From assembly GCA_024811115.1 (NCBI GenBank), contig JAKOGH010000645.1, forward strand, positions 1-64,000: a DNA stretch of 64,000 nucleotides, read 5' to 3'. This document shows, one piece after another, positions 1 through 11,968 of this stretch. A program made the position numbers and the translations under genes. The stretch's first letter is position 1; each line of letters begins with the position of its first letter. The notes under the pieces are model-generated. The model saw nothing but the letters and a program-made list of their open reading frames with translations. It was not told the DNA's origin and did not search any database. The DNA comes from Terana coerulea. Lineage: Eukaryota; Basidiomycota; Agaricomycetes; Polyporales; Phanerochaetaceae.

Positions 1-1211
1 GCGCTACGCCACTGCGCTCTCGTATGCCGCGCTTGGGTCCAGTCGGCTGCGATGCATCTGTTTCGACGTAGAAGTTGGCCCAAATGCCCTCATTATCAAC
101 AAATAGAATACGGCCTCATCGTAGTGGACCCGTGCCTATGCCGCAGTGAATACAAGACTCCAGAAGGACTGGCTATCTTCCTCGCTGGCTCTCCCATAAT
201 ACGCCAAAATCTCCGGCACCTCTCGCTATCATTCACACGCACGCCCTCGATAGACGAGGTCACGAGCACTGACCTGGATAGGATTCGGTCGTTGCTTGAT
301 CTGGAGAGTATGAGAACGTTTGCGTTGGACCGACTGTTTGACGTTTTGGACCTCCTTCCCGTACTGCGATCTTTGCGTCTGTGCAACATACATCGCATAG
401 ATCTGCTGAAGACCGGTATGCTGCCCCGAAAGCCTCAGGAGCGTCGTAATCTGGATTTACTCGATATCACGAACGTCAAACGCCTGAAGTCATACGTTCT
501 CACTTCCCTCTTGAACCACTTCGCTCGCATATCCCTTCTCACTTTCACATCATGCCGTATCATCCAATCCTCACATATCCCTTCATCCAGCCCTTCGTCC
601 CACACGCGAGTGGACTCGCTACAAATCAAGGTGGCTTTTCGATCTTCCCCGCATACGTACTAGATGTGCTACAGCCAGCCATTGATCCCCCTAACTTGAC
701 GTCGCTCGACCTCGGCATCCTGGAATGTCACTCCAACGACGAGAACACTCGGTTAGCAATTCCAGAAGGATATCGCGACCTGCAGTCCCTTTCTTTCGGC
801 GTAACGTTTCTGATAGGGTCCCCGACACCCCGCCGTTCTCAAGAGTCTCGACTGTCGCACTGGGTCACCCTCATGCAGGCCATCAGCCGTTATTCCGCCA
901 CTACCGTTGAATTGAAAACGATCGTTCTTCGCATCTGTATGCGAGCACCGCCTTTCACTGAATTCTCTCTGTCGCCGTCCGAGCTGCTCAGCGACGCGGA
1001 TAATCGCCTACGAGAGCTGGATTGGTCGCTTTTCGACAGTTTCGTCGCTCGTTTTAATGGGCTACAAAGCTTGCAGATCAAGGCGGACTTGGGTCATCTT
1101 TCGAAAGCGGATGAGGCTGCCAATGCAGCTTGGCAGCAGCGAATAGCGCAATTTTTCCAAGAGAGTCTTTCTGGACGTTCCGCGAGGCTGTTGAACTTTG
1201 CGATAGAGTAG
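1..1211 (+). CDS. F-box/LRR-type protein, C-terminal part (5' end outside window)
   Basis: The frame is open from the window edge without a start. Its first residues read ALRHCALVCRAW, like the end of the F-box in the large F-box families of mushroom-forming fungi. Irregular leucine-rich segments follow (LRHLSLSF, LLPVLRSLRL, NLTSLDLGI). Two frames are joined by a proposed 44-base intron at 631-674 (GT...CAG, phase 0), which removes the in-frame stop at 661. The frame ends at TAG 1209-1211. By family, such proteins bring substrates to an SCF ubiquitin ligase; the substrate here is unknown. The F-box call rests on a short segment, so an LRR protein without an F-box is possible. Confidence 0.6.
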
Positions 1212-1566
1212 GTTTGCAAGGGGATGCCATGTACGTAATATTCTCAGTGCAACCGATCATATGTATAATTAGCGTACGTACCCTGACAATGATAGTCTCG
1301 AGCCAAGTCACGTTAACACTGTGACGAGCTATTGTATGGCGCATATATAGCGGAGGGACATCGACCCCTCATCGAAGATTCGTACCAACCAGAATTGACT
1401 TGACTATATGCTCGACGCTGGACAGTTATGATGTTCGGCCACGGGGACAGCCACAAACGGAGGCTGTAAGAGACGGTGTAGAACAATGCTGAATAATGTC
1501 ACAAGACTACCGAAGACATCTACGACCTTACCATTCCTGCAGTGTAGACGACTGTATGGCCATCTG
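1212..1566. other. Intergenic, 3' ends of convergent genes
   Basis: About 355 bases between the ends of the F-box gene and the minus-strand rhodanese gene. I see no further gene, repeat or clear regulatory site here. Confidence 0.5.
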
Positions 1567-2136
1567 CTATACCGACCACTCCGAAGCCCACACCTCAGCG
1601 TCCCAGTTCTCGACAAGGTGAGAGTCGTCCTTGAATTTCGCCTGGAAGTCGGTGAAGCCCCCGCGTAGCACGAGAACCTCGTGAGGAATGTCTTCGCCTT
1701 CGGCTTGCAATAAACTTCGCGTCTCCGCGTAGATCTACCGCAGAGGAATATGGTAAGTTCACACAAAATATGAGCCACTGCACCTACCCTAGCAGCCTTG
1801 GGGCCCCTGAGCACATGATGTGCCGTGCGCCACAGTAAATCTCTACCAGTACTCACCGAACCTGAGACAGCGCGCAATGAAAGATGACTGTAGGAACTTG
1901 GTTTCCTCTACAAGCTGGTCCACTTTGAGTAGGAACCCGTGAGAGGGTGAATTACGGGATCCCTTGATGTTCCCGCCCTGCCAGTCATCGTCGCGCACAT
2001 CTATGACACAGTAGTCCTTCCAGGGAACCTTGTCACTCTTGATGATGGTAGCAAGTTCCTGCAAGCTGCACCTAAGCATCGCCGCGGCGCCACGGAACGG
2101 ATGTACTCACATCGGGGAAATGTACTTGAGCGGCAT
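1567..2136 (-). CDS. Cdc25/arsenate-reductase-type rhodanese (Acr2/Ibp1-like), with one frame break
   Basis: Small rhodanese-fold phosphatase/arsenate reductase of the Acr2, Ych1 and Ibp1 type. Four exons: 2111-2136, 1857-2071, 1788-1806 (only 19 bases) and 1567-1734; introns are 39, 50 and 53 bases. The start gives MPLKYIS. The domain shows VIDVRDDDWQGGNIKGS, then the active-site loop HCALSQVR (Cys-x5-Arg) leading into GPKAARIY, and VLRGGFTDFQ near the end. The expected length is about 142 residues, normal for the family. At 1897-1900 the frame slips by one: GTTCCTACAGTC would read VPTV straight into IFHC if one G were present. This is a consensus error or a disabling mutation. It is divergently arranged with the porin gene. 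Confidence 0.8.
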
Positions 2137-2706
2137 GGGAGTATTTTCTCGCCTCACTGACTGCGCCGACGATCCACGTGCCGATGTTGTCAAACCCGAC
2201 GTGCAGCGGTAAGGTGTGTAGTGTCGGAAGCCAAGCGTGCTGATTGGCCGGGGACGCTGCAGGTCGCGTATTATGTAAGCAAGTTTTGTGTCACGCCTGC
2301 CGACGCCTGTCGTCGTCGTGCGCGTCGTTGACGGATGCAGCGATGGCTGCGGGCGACGAGTAGGTTCGGCAGAGACAATATACTGACGCAGACCTAGAGT
2401 GCGGTTTTGTCGCGTAGTGCAAGCTGCGAGGCCATTAGAAGAGGTTAAGCGGGGCTTGTTGAACGCCCCGCAGTAAGACCGCATTTAAGTCGAAAATGTG
2501 CTCGTCGTCGTCGTCGAGGGTGTCGACATCAGCAGCATCGACGATGACGAGAGAGCGCGTGAGGTCGGGTTGGGCTGGTCAAGACCCGACCGCGAATCGA
2601 ACGTGTGCAGGCACAAATACGTGGGGCTACGGAAACTTCCGGAGCCCATAAAGAGCGTCAGATTTCGCCACACGCTTTCCTCTCAACGTCACGAACCTCT
2701 GCAACC
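2137..2706. other. Divergent intergenic region between rhodanese and porin genes
   Basis: About 570 bases carrying both promoters. An open frame crosses part of it on the plus strand but shows no family likeness. No TATA box or repeat stands out. Confidence 0.45.
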
Positions 2707-3803
2707 ATGTCCTCCTCCCTCAGCCCGTCCCCCATCCTGGAAGGTACGTTTGGCGTTGTCGGCCGCAGTGGCACCGTCTAAAATGCGTTTTGCGACGCGT
2801 AGGATCTCGGCAAGTCGTCCGGCGACTTGCTGGCCCGCGACTACCACTTCGCCGGCACCAACCTTGAGGTCAAGACCGTCACGCCTTCCAACGTTGCCTT
2901 CAAGGTTACCGGAAAGCAGGACGACAAGACCAACTTGATCAGCGGCGAGCTCGAGGCGAAGTACACCGACAAGCCCCATGGCCTTGTCTTCACTCAAGCG
3001 TGGACTACCGCAAACTTCCTGCGCACTCAGGTTGAGGCGGAAAACCACCTCGCCAAGGGCCTGAAGTTCGACCTGAACACCTCCCTCGCTGCCAACGGCG
3101 CTGGCAAGTCTGCTCTCATTACCACCACCTACAAGCAGCCCGGTCTCCACACCTGCGCCTTCCTCGACCTTTTCAAGGTCCGTGATCCGTCGTCCACATG
3201 CCAGAGGCTTCCTAACTGAGCCGCATACAGGGCCCGACCTTCACCGCTGACACCGTCATTGGCCGTGATGGCTTCCTCCTCGGCGCTGAGGCGTCGTACA
3301 ACGTCACTGAGGGTAAGGTGACCCGCTACGCTGCTGCTGTTGGCTTCAGCGCGCCCGAGTACGCTGTCACCGTCCAGGGTCTCAACAACCTCAACCTCTT
3401 CTCCGCGAGCTACTATCACCGTGTCTCCCCGATGTTGAGGCTGGTGCCAAGGCTACCTACGACACAAAGGCTACCACCCAAAACGTCAACCTCGAGGTTG
3501 GCGCCAAGGCGTGAGTATCAATGACGTCTATATCGAAGAAGTCCTTCTCAACTTTCCATCAGTTACCTTGACTCTGCTGCCTTCGTGAAGGCCAAGATCA
3601 ACAACGCCGGTATCCTCGGCCTTGGTGCGTCCGGTTTCTTGTTGTGTCTGGTTTCAGTACTCATTTTCCCCCAGGCTACACCCAGGCTCTCCGCCCCGGC
3701 GTCAAGGCGTCCTTCGGTCTTGCTCTTGACACACAACGTCTCAACGAGGTCACCCTCCGGCCCCGCCCACAAGATCGGTGCCAACTTCGTCTTCGAGGGA
3801 TAA
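2707..3803 (+). CDS. por1: Mitochondrial outer-membrane porin (VDAC), with several frame breaks
   Basis: Beta-barrel channel of the mitochondrial outer membrane passing metabolites and nucleotides. Exons 2707-2743, 2803-3177, 3231-3510, 3563-3624 and 3675-3803, introns of 50-59 bases, the second with a CTAAC branch site. Diagnostic stretches are PPSWKDLGKSS, LEVKTVTPSNVAFKV, FTQAWTTANFLRTQ, YKQPGLHTCAFLDLFK, GPTFTADTVIGRDGFLLGAE, VTRYAAAVGFSAPEYAVT, GYTQALRPGVKASFGLALD and the carboxy end AHKIGANFVFEG. Length fits the usual 290-295 residues. Frame breaks lie in exon 1 (about 2710-2740), in the C4 run at 3427-3430 and at the C3 run 3753-3755; restoring run length restores the family sequence. 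Porin is normally single copy and important, so consensus error is likelier than a pseudogene. Confidence 0.9.
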
Positions 3804-5068
3804 ATTTATTTTAATATCGGGATTGAGTGGTTTTGTATGATGTTGTGTCCCCTTGCTCGCAAAACGTATTACATTTTCTAGAACATCCTTTGAGTGTGTA
3901 TCCTCCATGCACGCTGTGCATGTAAGTTTGAAAGTCTTCTGTGCGGGTATCTGCCATCGAGGGTGAGCTTGGTCGTTTCGGGTCATGGCGCATAGTGCCG
4001 ACGCTTCACTGTAAAGCGTTTTCTGTGCAACTCGCTGCTACGTTCCTCTGTACACTGCTCAGTGGTGCCCTTGCTGCTTAATTGTTGCGTGGTACTGTGT
4101 TGTGCCAGGTAACTAGTACTAACCATGGGTTACTCGAATAGTATCTACGCTGTGCGCGCCGAGGAAGCGTTCGTTCTCAAAACTGAACGAGGGATTAGTG
4201 TGAACAATCCAAACAGTGAGGCCGTAGATATAGCGATCTAATTGACAGCGTTCCCAGGCCTGCAAACCCATTGGTACCCAGCTAAGTATCGGATTCAGGT
4301 CAAATTCAGGTTGGACGATAGCGGACGCCCCAGGGTTGCCCCAGGGCAGGTCGTTACTGGGCGCTTCATGCTCATGCAGCCTTCCTCTTGACCGTCATGA
4401 CCGTCATGACTTCAAGCAATACGACTTACATCTGTATACACATACCATGCCGTATTTCCTGCTGCATACAGTGATGTGCATCGCCAAGTACTACGATATC
4501 ATTTCCGGAATCCGCAAGCAATCGCTGCACCCGACTTGGATGTCTTTGTTATTTCACTCGACTACACCTCGCTATCGATGGGCTAGTTCCTACAAGACTG
4601 TGCCTTCCTCACTGCTTACTTTTCTTCGAGCTGTGAGCGAGCTATGCGTAATGGCACTACATCCCGGACGCTCAACGTTCAAGAGTTCCGATTACGACCA
4701 ACTCCGGCGCCGCAGCACTGCCCGCATGGCCTCGAGGCTGCGAGTCATTGTCAAGGTCGAATCACCTTCGAGCGGACCTAGAGACACTTGCTGTAGTATG
4801 AGTACAGCCGTTGTACTGACATTGCCCGAAGCATGATTGGCGTCGGTGAGTTTGAAACCCGATGACGACGCGTACTTGGGAACCCTGATTTCTCTTGCAT
4901 CGCAGGTCAGGAGCGGCTCCCCTGGGGAGCCGACAACCAAGGACAGCGTGTCGTACTGCCTCTTTCCTTGCGGAGTCTGCGAAGATTGCATGGGCGCATG
5001 GGCGGTCTTGCGTAGTGCGCATTGGGTCTCCGCGTATCTTGCTGCGATACTGAATGCGAGGAGCCTGG
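3804..5068. other. Intergenic region, nothing recognised
   Basis: About 1.26 kb between porin and the ABC transporter. An open frame at 4336-4836 has no codon or family signal that convinces me. The first 100 bases are AT-rich and probably the porin 3' untranslated region. Confidence 0.4.
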
Positions 5069-5077
5069 GTATATAAG
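5069..5077 (+). promoter_or_regulatory. TATA box of the ABC transporter gene
   Basis: TATATAAG lies about 55 bases before the chosen ATG at 5131. It supports that start over an upstream in-frame extension. Confidence 0.55.
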
Positions 5078-5130
5078 ACCTGGCTATAGATTCGCAATTG
5101 CATCTCAACCATACCGCCTGCTCCTGCAAG

Positions 5131-8100
5131 ATGCTAGGGCTCGGCAGCAACAAGGCAAAACCCTCCAACGGAACGTCCTCACTGACGTCTGAGCAGGACT
5201 CAGATCTTCCACCGGCTTTGAAGGCCATCCATGTTGGTGTTTGGCGCGTCATTGTTGAACGCTCTAATGCTCCGTCTTCGACACCCTCCTCTTCCAGCCC
5301 GTCGCCCCCTGGCAGTAACATTACCTCGGATAATAAGGATAGTTCCTTGGCGGATATAGGCACTACCTCTCCTAGTGTGGCCACTTCCTCGATCGACACA
5401 CCGCGCAAGCACAAGTACCTTTATGCTCTCCGCGCGAAGACTAGGGCAACCTACGCGGACTATCTTGCATACATCAAAGCCACGCATTTCCTCACTCTTA
5501 TTACCGATGTTCACCCTCGGACCTGCGCTCTTTTGGATCATGCTGAGTAGTTACGCGTTGAGCGGGATTGAGGATGCGCTTGGTTTGTGGTTATCCAATC
5601 GTGTGCTAGCTCTCGTATGTGCTCTCTGTTCGTTGAATCGATATCACGAAATGCTCATAAACTGTTTGCAGATGGAAGGCAGCGTCACCGGGAATTCAAA
5701 CGGCTCAGAAATTGTTCAAGCTCTTGTGTGGCGAGTTATATTCCTTGTTCTGATCACATGCTGGCGTTGGTACACGTATGTCCATGTTCCCTCTCTTGTG
5801 CACTTTTCCAAAACTGTAATTCTATAGAACAACGTCGACTCCTATACTCAAAGCTCGCGTGAAACTCTTCTTCCAAGAGCGCCTCATGGACGGTGCGGTT
5901 ATCCTCCTTCCATGACAAGCATGCTTGATTCCTGACCTTTACTCTCTGCAGCTCACCTGAAGCTCGATCTCCCTACTTCACGCGAGCCTTCCGCAGCCAT
6001 TGACGTCAACCCTATGAATGGGTGGTACGCTCTGCAGAACCTCCTCAACTCAGTGGATGTTATCATCTCGACTGTGTCCCAGCTTCTCCTGTTGTGCAAC
6101 CTCACACTGCACCCAACTACCTCCGACTCGACTTCAAGCCAGTCCCCCGGAACCGTACCGGCAGGTCCTACTGGTAGTTGGAATGCGACAGCAACTACAG
6201 ATGCCACGAATACCGCAGTAGACATGGGCGGCATGAAAAATACGCTGATTCTGATTACGCTGTGTGTCGTTTGGCCAGTGGCAAATCAGCTTCTCAAGCG
6301 TGAGCTGGACGGGCAGGGTACGCTGTTTCCAAAGACTGTTGCCCAAAATAAGTACTAACACTCAATCATAGCGTATGTTGCTCATATCAATGACAAGAAC
6401 TATCTCCGTGCCAAAGAGCTGTACGATCTTGCTACCAGCTCGAGTTACAAGCGCGAGGTTGTCTGCGGAGGCATGGGCAACTGGATCAAGAAAGGTGGAG
6501 TATCACTTGTGTCTGTGTCAAGCAACTTGCCTACTTAATACCTATATTTTCCAGAGCATCAGAAAGCCAGGGATGCTGTTGGGGCTATACCAGATGACTA
6601 CCCTACGCATACGTACGCTATTCCGACTACCCCACTACCATTCGTATTAATGGCGGTGTTGGACGACGTACCATTGGTACGTCCCTCATGCTAGCGCGTT
6701 CATGCTGACTCGAGTTAGACATTGATGTTGTCTGGTAGATCTACTACGCCATAACAACCTTTATGCGCTCCGGCACTCTGTCCATCGCATCGCTCGCTAT
6801 GCTGCATCAGACGGCTGGGATCACGCGGGCGACCCTCGAAAGGATTCTGTTGGAACGGAGGGGCTTTGTGGAGAACGCGCAGACGGTCAAGGCGCTTTAT
6901 GCTGGGCTCGAAGAGGTGGAAGGTGATGGAAAAGCGACGAATCAAGATCAGCAATTCGAGATACACCGCGCTGAGGACGAGAAGGTGGATGTTGCGAAGC
7001 AACAGCCAATTATGAAGCAGGAGAGCAAGGAAGGCATGGCCATCGAGCTACGGTACGTTTCGCTGGTCTTGTTTCGCTCGATTTAACTCCACGCGGCCTT
7101 GTGCATAGGAATGTCACCTTCACCTATCCTTCGTCTTCCGAAGAGTACCCAAAGCCGGCACTCCAGCATGTGTCCTTCACACTCCCGGCATCCTCACTTG
7201 TTGTCATTGTCGGCGCGAACGGCAGCGGAAAGTCGTCCCTCGTTAATCTGCTGTCGTGTGTGTACCGGCCGACTTCTGGGCGGCTCTTCTTTGACGAGCG
7301 GGAGTTACACAAATCCAACAAGGAAGGTAGCGCGGCAAGCGGTGTTGAACACCTACAGAAGGCGACGGCGGTCCTGACACAAGACCACGCGATCTTTACT
7401 GCACTACCGATGTGGGAGAACATTGCGCTCGGAGACCCAGAATTGCTCCTTTCTGCGTCGTCATCGTCGTCATCCGAGCCTGGCGAGGTGACAATGGACG
7501 AGATGCATGCCCGCGTCCGCAACGCCGCGGAGCTCGGCGGCGCGCTCTCCTTCATCAAGAAGCTCCCTCAAGGCTTTGACGAGTGCTTGAAGCCCATGTG
7601 GACTGCATACGCCTCGACATACCCGTTTCCGCCAGGCCCGCTGAAGGATGTCTACGACAAGCTGGAGTCCTGGAAGGACATCTCTGGCGGAGAGGAGCAG
7701 AGACTGGCTGCGTGCGTGTCATTTTCTCTCTGATGGGTGCCCTTGCGCGAAAGCTAACCACATTCACTCGTTAGAGCACGGACGTTCATGCGCCTCATGT
7801 CATCACGCACGCGACTTGTGGTCGTCGATGAGCCGAGCAGCGCGATGGATCCGGTCGGGGAGTACGAGCTCTTCGAACGGCTTCGGGAGATGCGCACCGG
7901 GAAGACTATGGTGTTTGTGACGCATCGCTTTGGGCATTTGACGAAGCACGCGGACGTGATCTTGTGAGTACTGTGCCGTCTGCCCTCGTACCAAACCTCA
8001 CGAGCTGACTTGCTGGGACGTGCTTAGGTGCATGAAAGACGGCGAGTTGGTCGAGAATGGCACGCACCAGGAGCTAATGGCCCTGCGGGGAGAGTATCAT

Positions 8101-8289
8101 AAGCTGTATGAAATCCAGGCGAAGGCGTTCACGGATCCTGTCCATAACGACATCGTGTCAAGTACGGCAGTTGGCGACGAAATTGCGTCCGCGATGCAGA
8201 TGGTCGATGGATCATCAAAGAATAGCCAGCTTCAAGATTCATGCAGTTCGGCGGTGGCGATTGATAGCACTCGTGAACACAGCGTATAG
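5131..8289 (+). CDS. ABC transporter, membrane domain plus one nucleotide-binding domain
   Basis: Half-size ABC exporter-like protein of about 876 residues in ten exons: 5131-5614, 5672-5775, 5828-5892, 5952-6317, 6372-6494, 6555-6676, 6739-7052, 7109-7711, 7775-7963, 8028-8289. The N-terminal half has hydrophobic segments (LFWIMLSSYALSG, VWRVIFLVLITCW, TLILITLCVVWPVANQLL) with long loops. The C-terminal half is a full ATPase: Walker A GANGSGKSS, Q-loop LTQDH, signature ISGGEEQRLAA, Walker B RLVVVDEP and switch VTHRFGH. The order membrane domain then ATPase matches a family expanded in mushrooms; substrate unknown. The frame slips near 5504-5508, between LTLIT and MFTLGPALFW, with no room for an intron. 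Confidence 0.85.
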
Positions 8290-9252
8290 CATGCCGAAAC
8301 CTGTGGGTTGTCTTGTAATAGCGATAAGTATGTAATTGTAATTACCATCTCTTCAAAATTCCAAAGACCCAGGAGAACGAAGTTGCAACCTGCCTCCTCC
8401 GGCGGGAGCGGCGATATTTCTAAGCCACTGGCACTTACAGCTGTCCTGGTACCTTGTGTCCGGTGCACTTTGGCAACTTCGATCACCAGCTGGTCCAATC
8501 CTCGGTACCTTCGCTGCGTTAACGTGCCGGCATCCTCTCACCGAGTGAGTAGTGCTAGCATGTCCACAACCCCAGTGCGCGGGAAAGCGTAGCTCAAGAT
8601 CTGCGCATATTCCACGCTTTGTCGTCTCTCGACAGACCAGTTGACGTTTCCGGACACGGACGTTTGACAAGGTTTGATTGTCTGCCGGGTCCAGGTCACG
8701 ATCGCTCGAAACCACCAGCTTGAAGAAACGACAACTAGCTCCAAGCTAGCTCTGTTCAGTAAGTCATCCATTACGCCTGGAAAAATCATACTTACGATGA
8801 GATAACAAAAGAATACTTTCCTCTTGCTAGCATGAAATCGATTCAAGGGGAACATAACTACTCTAGCTGCTACATCCGGTCACTGGTCGCGGGGTAACCT
8901 CTCGGATCAATATACCTTCGCCGACAGTGCATAGCTTATGATCAGCATGTATACCACACCTCGCAGAGGAAGTACTGCAGATCAACGTGAAACTCGATTA
9001 TGCTACATGCCTCGACCATGGAGGGCTTCTCGACGCATTCAACGAGTATTCGTCGTATATGCAAGTAGGCAGACATCTTCTAATACTGACATGCTTCGAC
9101 ACAGATTTCACTGTCACTACCTTCGGCGGAGGAAGTCGGTCAGGGGGATGCAGCGCCGGAGCAGCGAGAAACCGCGGTCTTTGCATTGTCTCCGCCGACG
9201 AGGGCTACGACCGTAAGCCGGCGAATCTCACATTTTTACCGTATTTACTGCA

Positions 9253-9260
9253 TATAAAAG
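9253..9260 (+). promoter_or_regulatory. TATA box of the first secreted-protein gene
   Basis: TATAAAAG lies 111 bases before the ATG at 9371. The minus-strand paralogue has GTATAAAGG at 17967-17975 in the matching place, and the fourth copy TATAAAATGC near 22671-22680. Confidence 0.6.
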
Positions 9261-9370
9261 CAGAGGACCGAGAGCAAGTCCAGCAACAGAACAGCAGCCA
9301 AGTTCCACAGCTTTCAAGCCTACCAGTTTTAGTCTCAGCCGCCTCCAACTTCGACCTTTCAAAACCAAAC

Positions 9371-10061
9371 ATGCAATTCTCGCTTTCTCTCACCTTCAGT
9401 GCCCTCGCCGCCTTCGTCGCGACCGCCGTCTCCGCCAGCCCTCTCACCGGCAGAGCCACGTCTGGTTTCACCCTCGCCGGCCACAGCGAGGACGGTGTGT
9501 ACATCCTTGACCACACCGGCAACGTCACATCCTTCACACCCGCCGCGAGCCTCGCTGCCCGCTTCTACAAGGAGCCCGAGGCTGCGGCCCCCATCGAGGA
9601 GCGTGCGGTCGAGTTGACCAAGAGAGACAGCATTGCGTGCTTCAACGCGAAGTTCAGCGGGAGCAACAAGTGGACGGCCGTCCTCAACCTGTACGCGCTG
9701 CTCGACGACTACTCGATCGTCCCCGCCGGCGGCGCTGTCTCCGCTCAGTACGGTGCGTTTCTCATTTGTGTCCGCAACCGCACTTTCGATCACTCATGTC
9801 TGTTTCGCACAGGCAACGCCATTGAGTATGTGTGCAACTTCTCCGGAAGCACCATATACGCCGACGCGCAGTCCACCAAGGACACGGACCAGAACATCAA
9901 CGTCAAGTGCGGCTCCAACACCGCGGGCAGGGAGAGGTTCGACAGTGAGTTCTCTTTATGCTTGCATTGGATCATGAACGGTATCATGCTAACTTTCTGC
10001 AATAGCTGACCTCGAGTTTGGCCGCACTGCGACTGGCAAGCCCTTCTGCGACGGCTCTTAA
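9371..10061 (+). CDS. Small secreted 4-Cys proprotein, copy 1 (intact)
   Basis: A 189-residue precursor in three exons (9371-9752, 9813-9944, 10006-10061; introns of 60 and 61 bases, the second with GCTAAC). I do not recognise the family. Residues 1-22 form a signal peptide (MQFSLSLTFSALAAF...VSA). A pro-region contains GHSEDGVYILDHTGNVTSFT and ends in ELTKR, a Kex2-type dibasic site at residues 84-85. The 104-residue mature part starts DSIACFNAKFSGSNKW and has four cysteines (DSIAC, EYVC, NVKC, KPFC), enough for two disulfides, and an N-glycosylation sequon NFS. Same exon lengths as copy 2 at 17165-17855. A secreted effector, elicitor-like or communication peptide role is possible but only inferred. 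Confidence 0.85.
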
Positions 10062-10547
10062 ATCGGAGTATATTCTGCGCAGTCGGGCATGGTTTACAGG
10101 CTTGTCGCTCCCGCCTGCCATGGCGCTGTGCATCCTACTGGCGCCCTCTAAGCGTAGGGCTGGACGTTCGAATGTGACCTGTATGCTTCTCTCTTTGAAT
10201 GATGAATTTGCTGCTGTGTAGAAATATGCACTGGTCAAAATGCATTCAGTATCTCGCGAGATTGCTGTCAATGGTGTGGCGAGGCGTGGGGGCTGTCTGC
10301 GACGCCATGGGCCCATTTCCATGAATTGCCGACTGCTATGCGAGCCGCGCAGAGTGCGCTCATTACGAACTGACCCAATCAAGTTACCGGATCAGAAGAA
10401 TGGCCGCTCTGCACGCCTGGGCATTCGGACAGTTTTTGCACTTTCCCACGCCACAAAGCGAGCCATGTCAGGTTGCTTGGATGTTCAGTTCAACCTTTGC
10501 CCGAGGACAGACTTCTCAGCTGGATTTTGCGACGACGACAGCAATGT

Positions 10548-10598
10548 ATGACTATCCATAAGAACTGAGGCCTGGGGTCCCAGTTCGAGCTCATTAGG
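10548..10598 (+). repeat. Dispersed repeat copy A, left part
   Basis: Matches 23558-23601 in the same orientation (ATGACTATCCATAAGA then GTTCGAGCTCATTAGG-like sequence). The rest of this copy resumes at 11969, after the inserted transposon. Confidence 0.7.
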
Positions 10599-11961
10599 CC
10601 CAGTGAGAAGCGACATTGCGCATATCCGTTCTCAAACGCACCTGTATGTAAACACGTTATGGAATATGTTTCTGTCCGCTTCTACCGTATTTGGGCCTAT
10701 TTGTCCGCGCGCTTGATGTTACATAATCGCGACGTCCGACACCGACGCGTCCGCTCGACGTGCGTCACGATGCTCATGTCGACGCGACTAGCCCCATTGC
10801 GCAGTGTCATGCATGCGACGCGTAGCGCGATGCGAACATTGCTCGTCCTTGTCGTGGCGAGTTGCGCATCCTGCTCTGCGCATCTCGACGCGCGCCTGTT
10901 GCCCTTGTCGTCCCGCCGATCCTACCCCCGCCCCGCTCCCAATCTGGAACCCTCGGCAGTTTGCGCTTACCATAAGAAGGACGAGCATGCCCCAAGTGAC
11001 AAGTTCACCTTGCTGCGCACGACTACCATCTCTACCATCCCCGCCATCCCCGCCATCCGTTCGCCTCCCCGACCGGTCTGCCCCCTTTCATCTTCGACAA
11101 GCATAGACAGATGTCACCCGGGAGCATCCTCTGCGCAAAGACTACGGGCCCAGCAGGTAACCAGTAAGTGTTGCATTCCGAAAACATGAGCTGTTCTGAT
11201 AAGGCTGCATATATGCGTCTCAAAATCACACGGAGGGCTCTGCACGGCACTCTCACAGGTACGTCGTCACTCAGCTTCAATATGCGCGCGCGAAAGGTGG
11301 CAGCAACGCAAATCGAAGGGTTGCATGTATGGACGATGTATGTAACTACAGCTATTCAAAACTGAACTGACATTACCATTCCATAGAGATATGTAGCAAG
11401 ATCGTGCGGCCCGTATGCGGTATGATATATCCTTCTGCGCTCAGCATATACACTACTAAAGCTATACACAGATCCCCAACCATCCTCGCACTGTCGGAAG
11501 TCACTCAGCTACCCCCCTCATCGATCATCCTCATACGCGCAACCGGCGACCACGTCGATGCAGCTTGAAAACTGCGCTCAGAGTTACCCGCCACCGAGAC
11601 CGGCCTGTCTGCTCTGCAAGCACGAGTCTCGTGAGTGCTATGTACAGGCAACCTTTACATTTACCTAATGTTGTCGACTTAGCAGGTCTTGCAGTTCTAG
11701 TTGACCACAGCACACTGGATAGGACGTATTTCGGATCGGAACTGCTAGATACGAATGTATATATAGCACACAATGAGAAACATTTCCTTACATACCCTCA
11801 CATACGAGAGCGATTCTGAACGTTTTGCGACGGGCGCTATATGTGCCTATCTGTTCCTATCCTTCCAGTTTTTCCGTTCCTGAGCGCAGCTGTCCTCATC
11901 TGCCCTCAATGACGGTGAGCGCGTTTCTAAACATCTCTCCACATTGTCGATTCTCACTGGG
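10599..11961. mobile_element. Non-autonomous DNA transposon, 1.36 kb, with terminal inverted repeats
   Basis: The left end reads CCCAGTGAGAAGCGACATTG and the reverse complement of the right end CCCAGTGAGAATCGACAATG, 18 of 20 matching. The 7-base target CATTAGG is present on both sides (10592-10598 and 11962-11968). The uninterrupted sister repeat at 23558-23970 shows the empty site as CACTAGG, so the borders are well fixed. Internal frames, the longest at 10659-11189, show no transposase motif, so it was probably moved by another element's enzyme. A 7-base duplication does not settle the superfamily. Confidence 0.85.
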
Positions 11962-11968
11962 CATTAGG

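Larger units (their letters stand above)
8600..10270 (+). repeat. Left arm of an inverted segmental duplication
   Basis: This block reappears, diverged, on the other strand at 17025-18610. It carries the first secreted-protein gene, its promoter and about 200 bases of downstream sequence. Matching non-coding words include CGACAG(A/G)CCAG, AAGTACTGCAGATC, TGATC(A/T)GCATG and GTGTAGA(A/G)ATATGCACT. Confidence 0.8.

Noticed and set aside
5504..5550. An intron instead of a frame break in the ABC transporter
   Set aside because: The only GT...AG candidates (39 or 42 bases) give a stop or the wrong phase and would remove the LGPALFW segment.
10659..11189. 176-codon frame inside the TIR element as a possible transposase
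   Set aside because: No catalytic DDE-type residues, zinc finger or family words; composition is low in hydrophobic residues typical of a folded enzyme.
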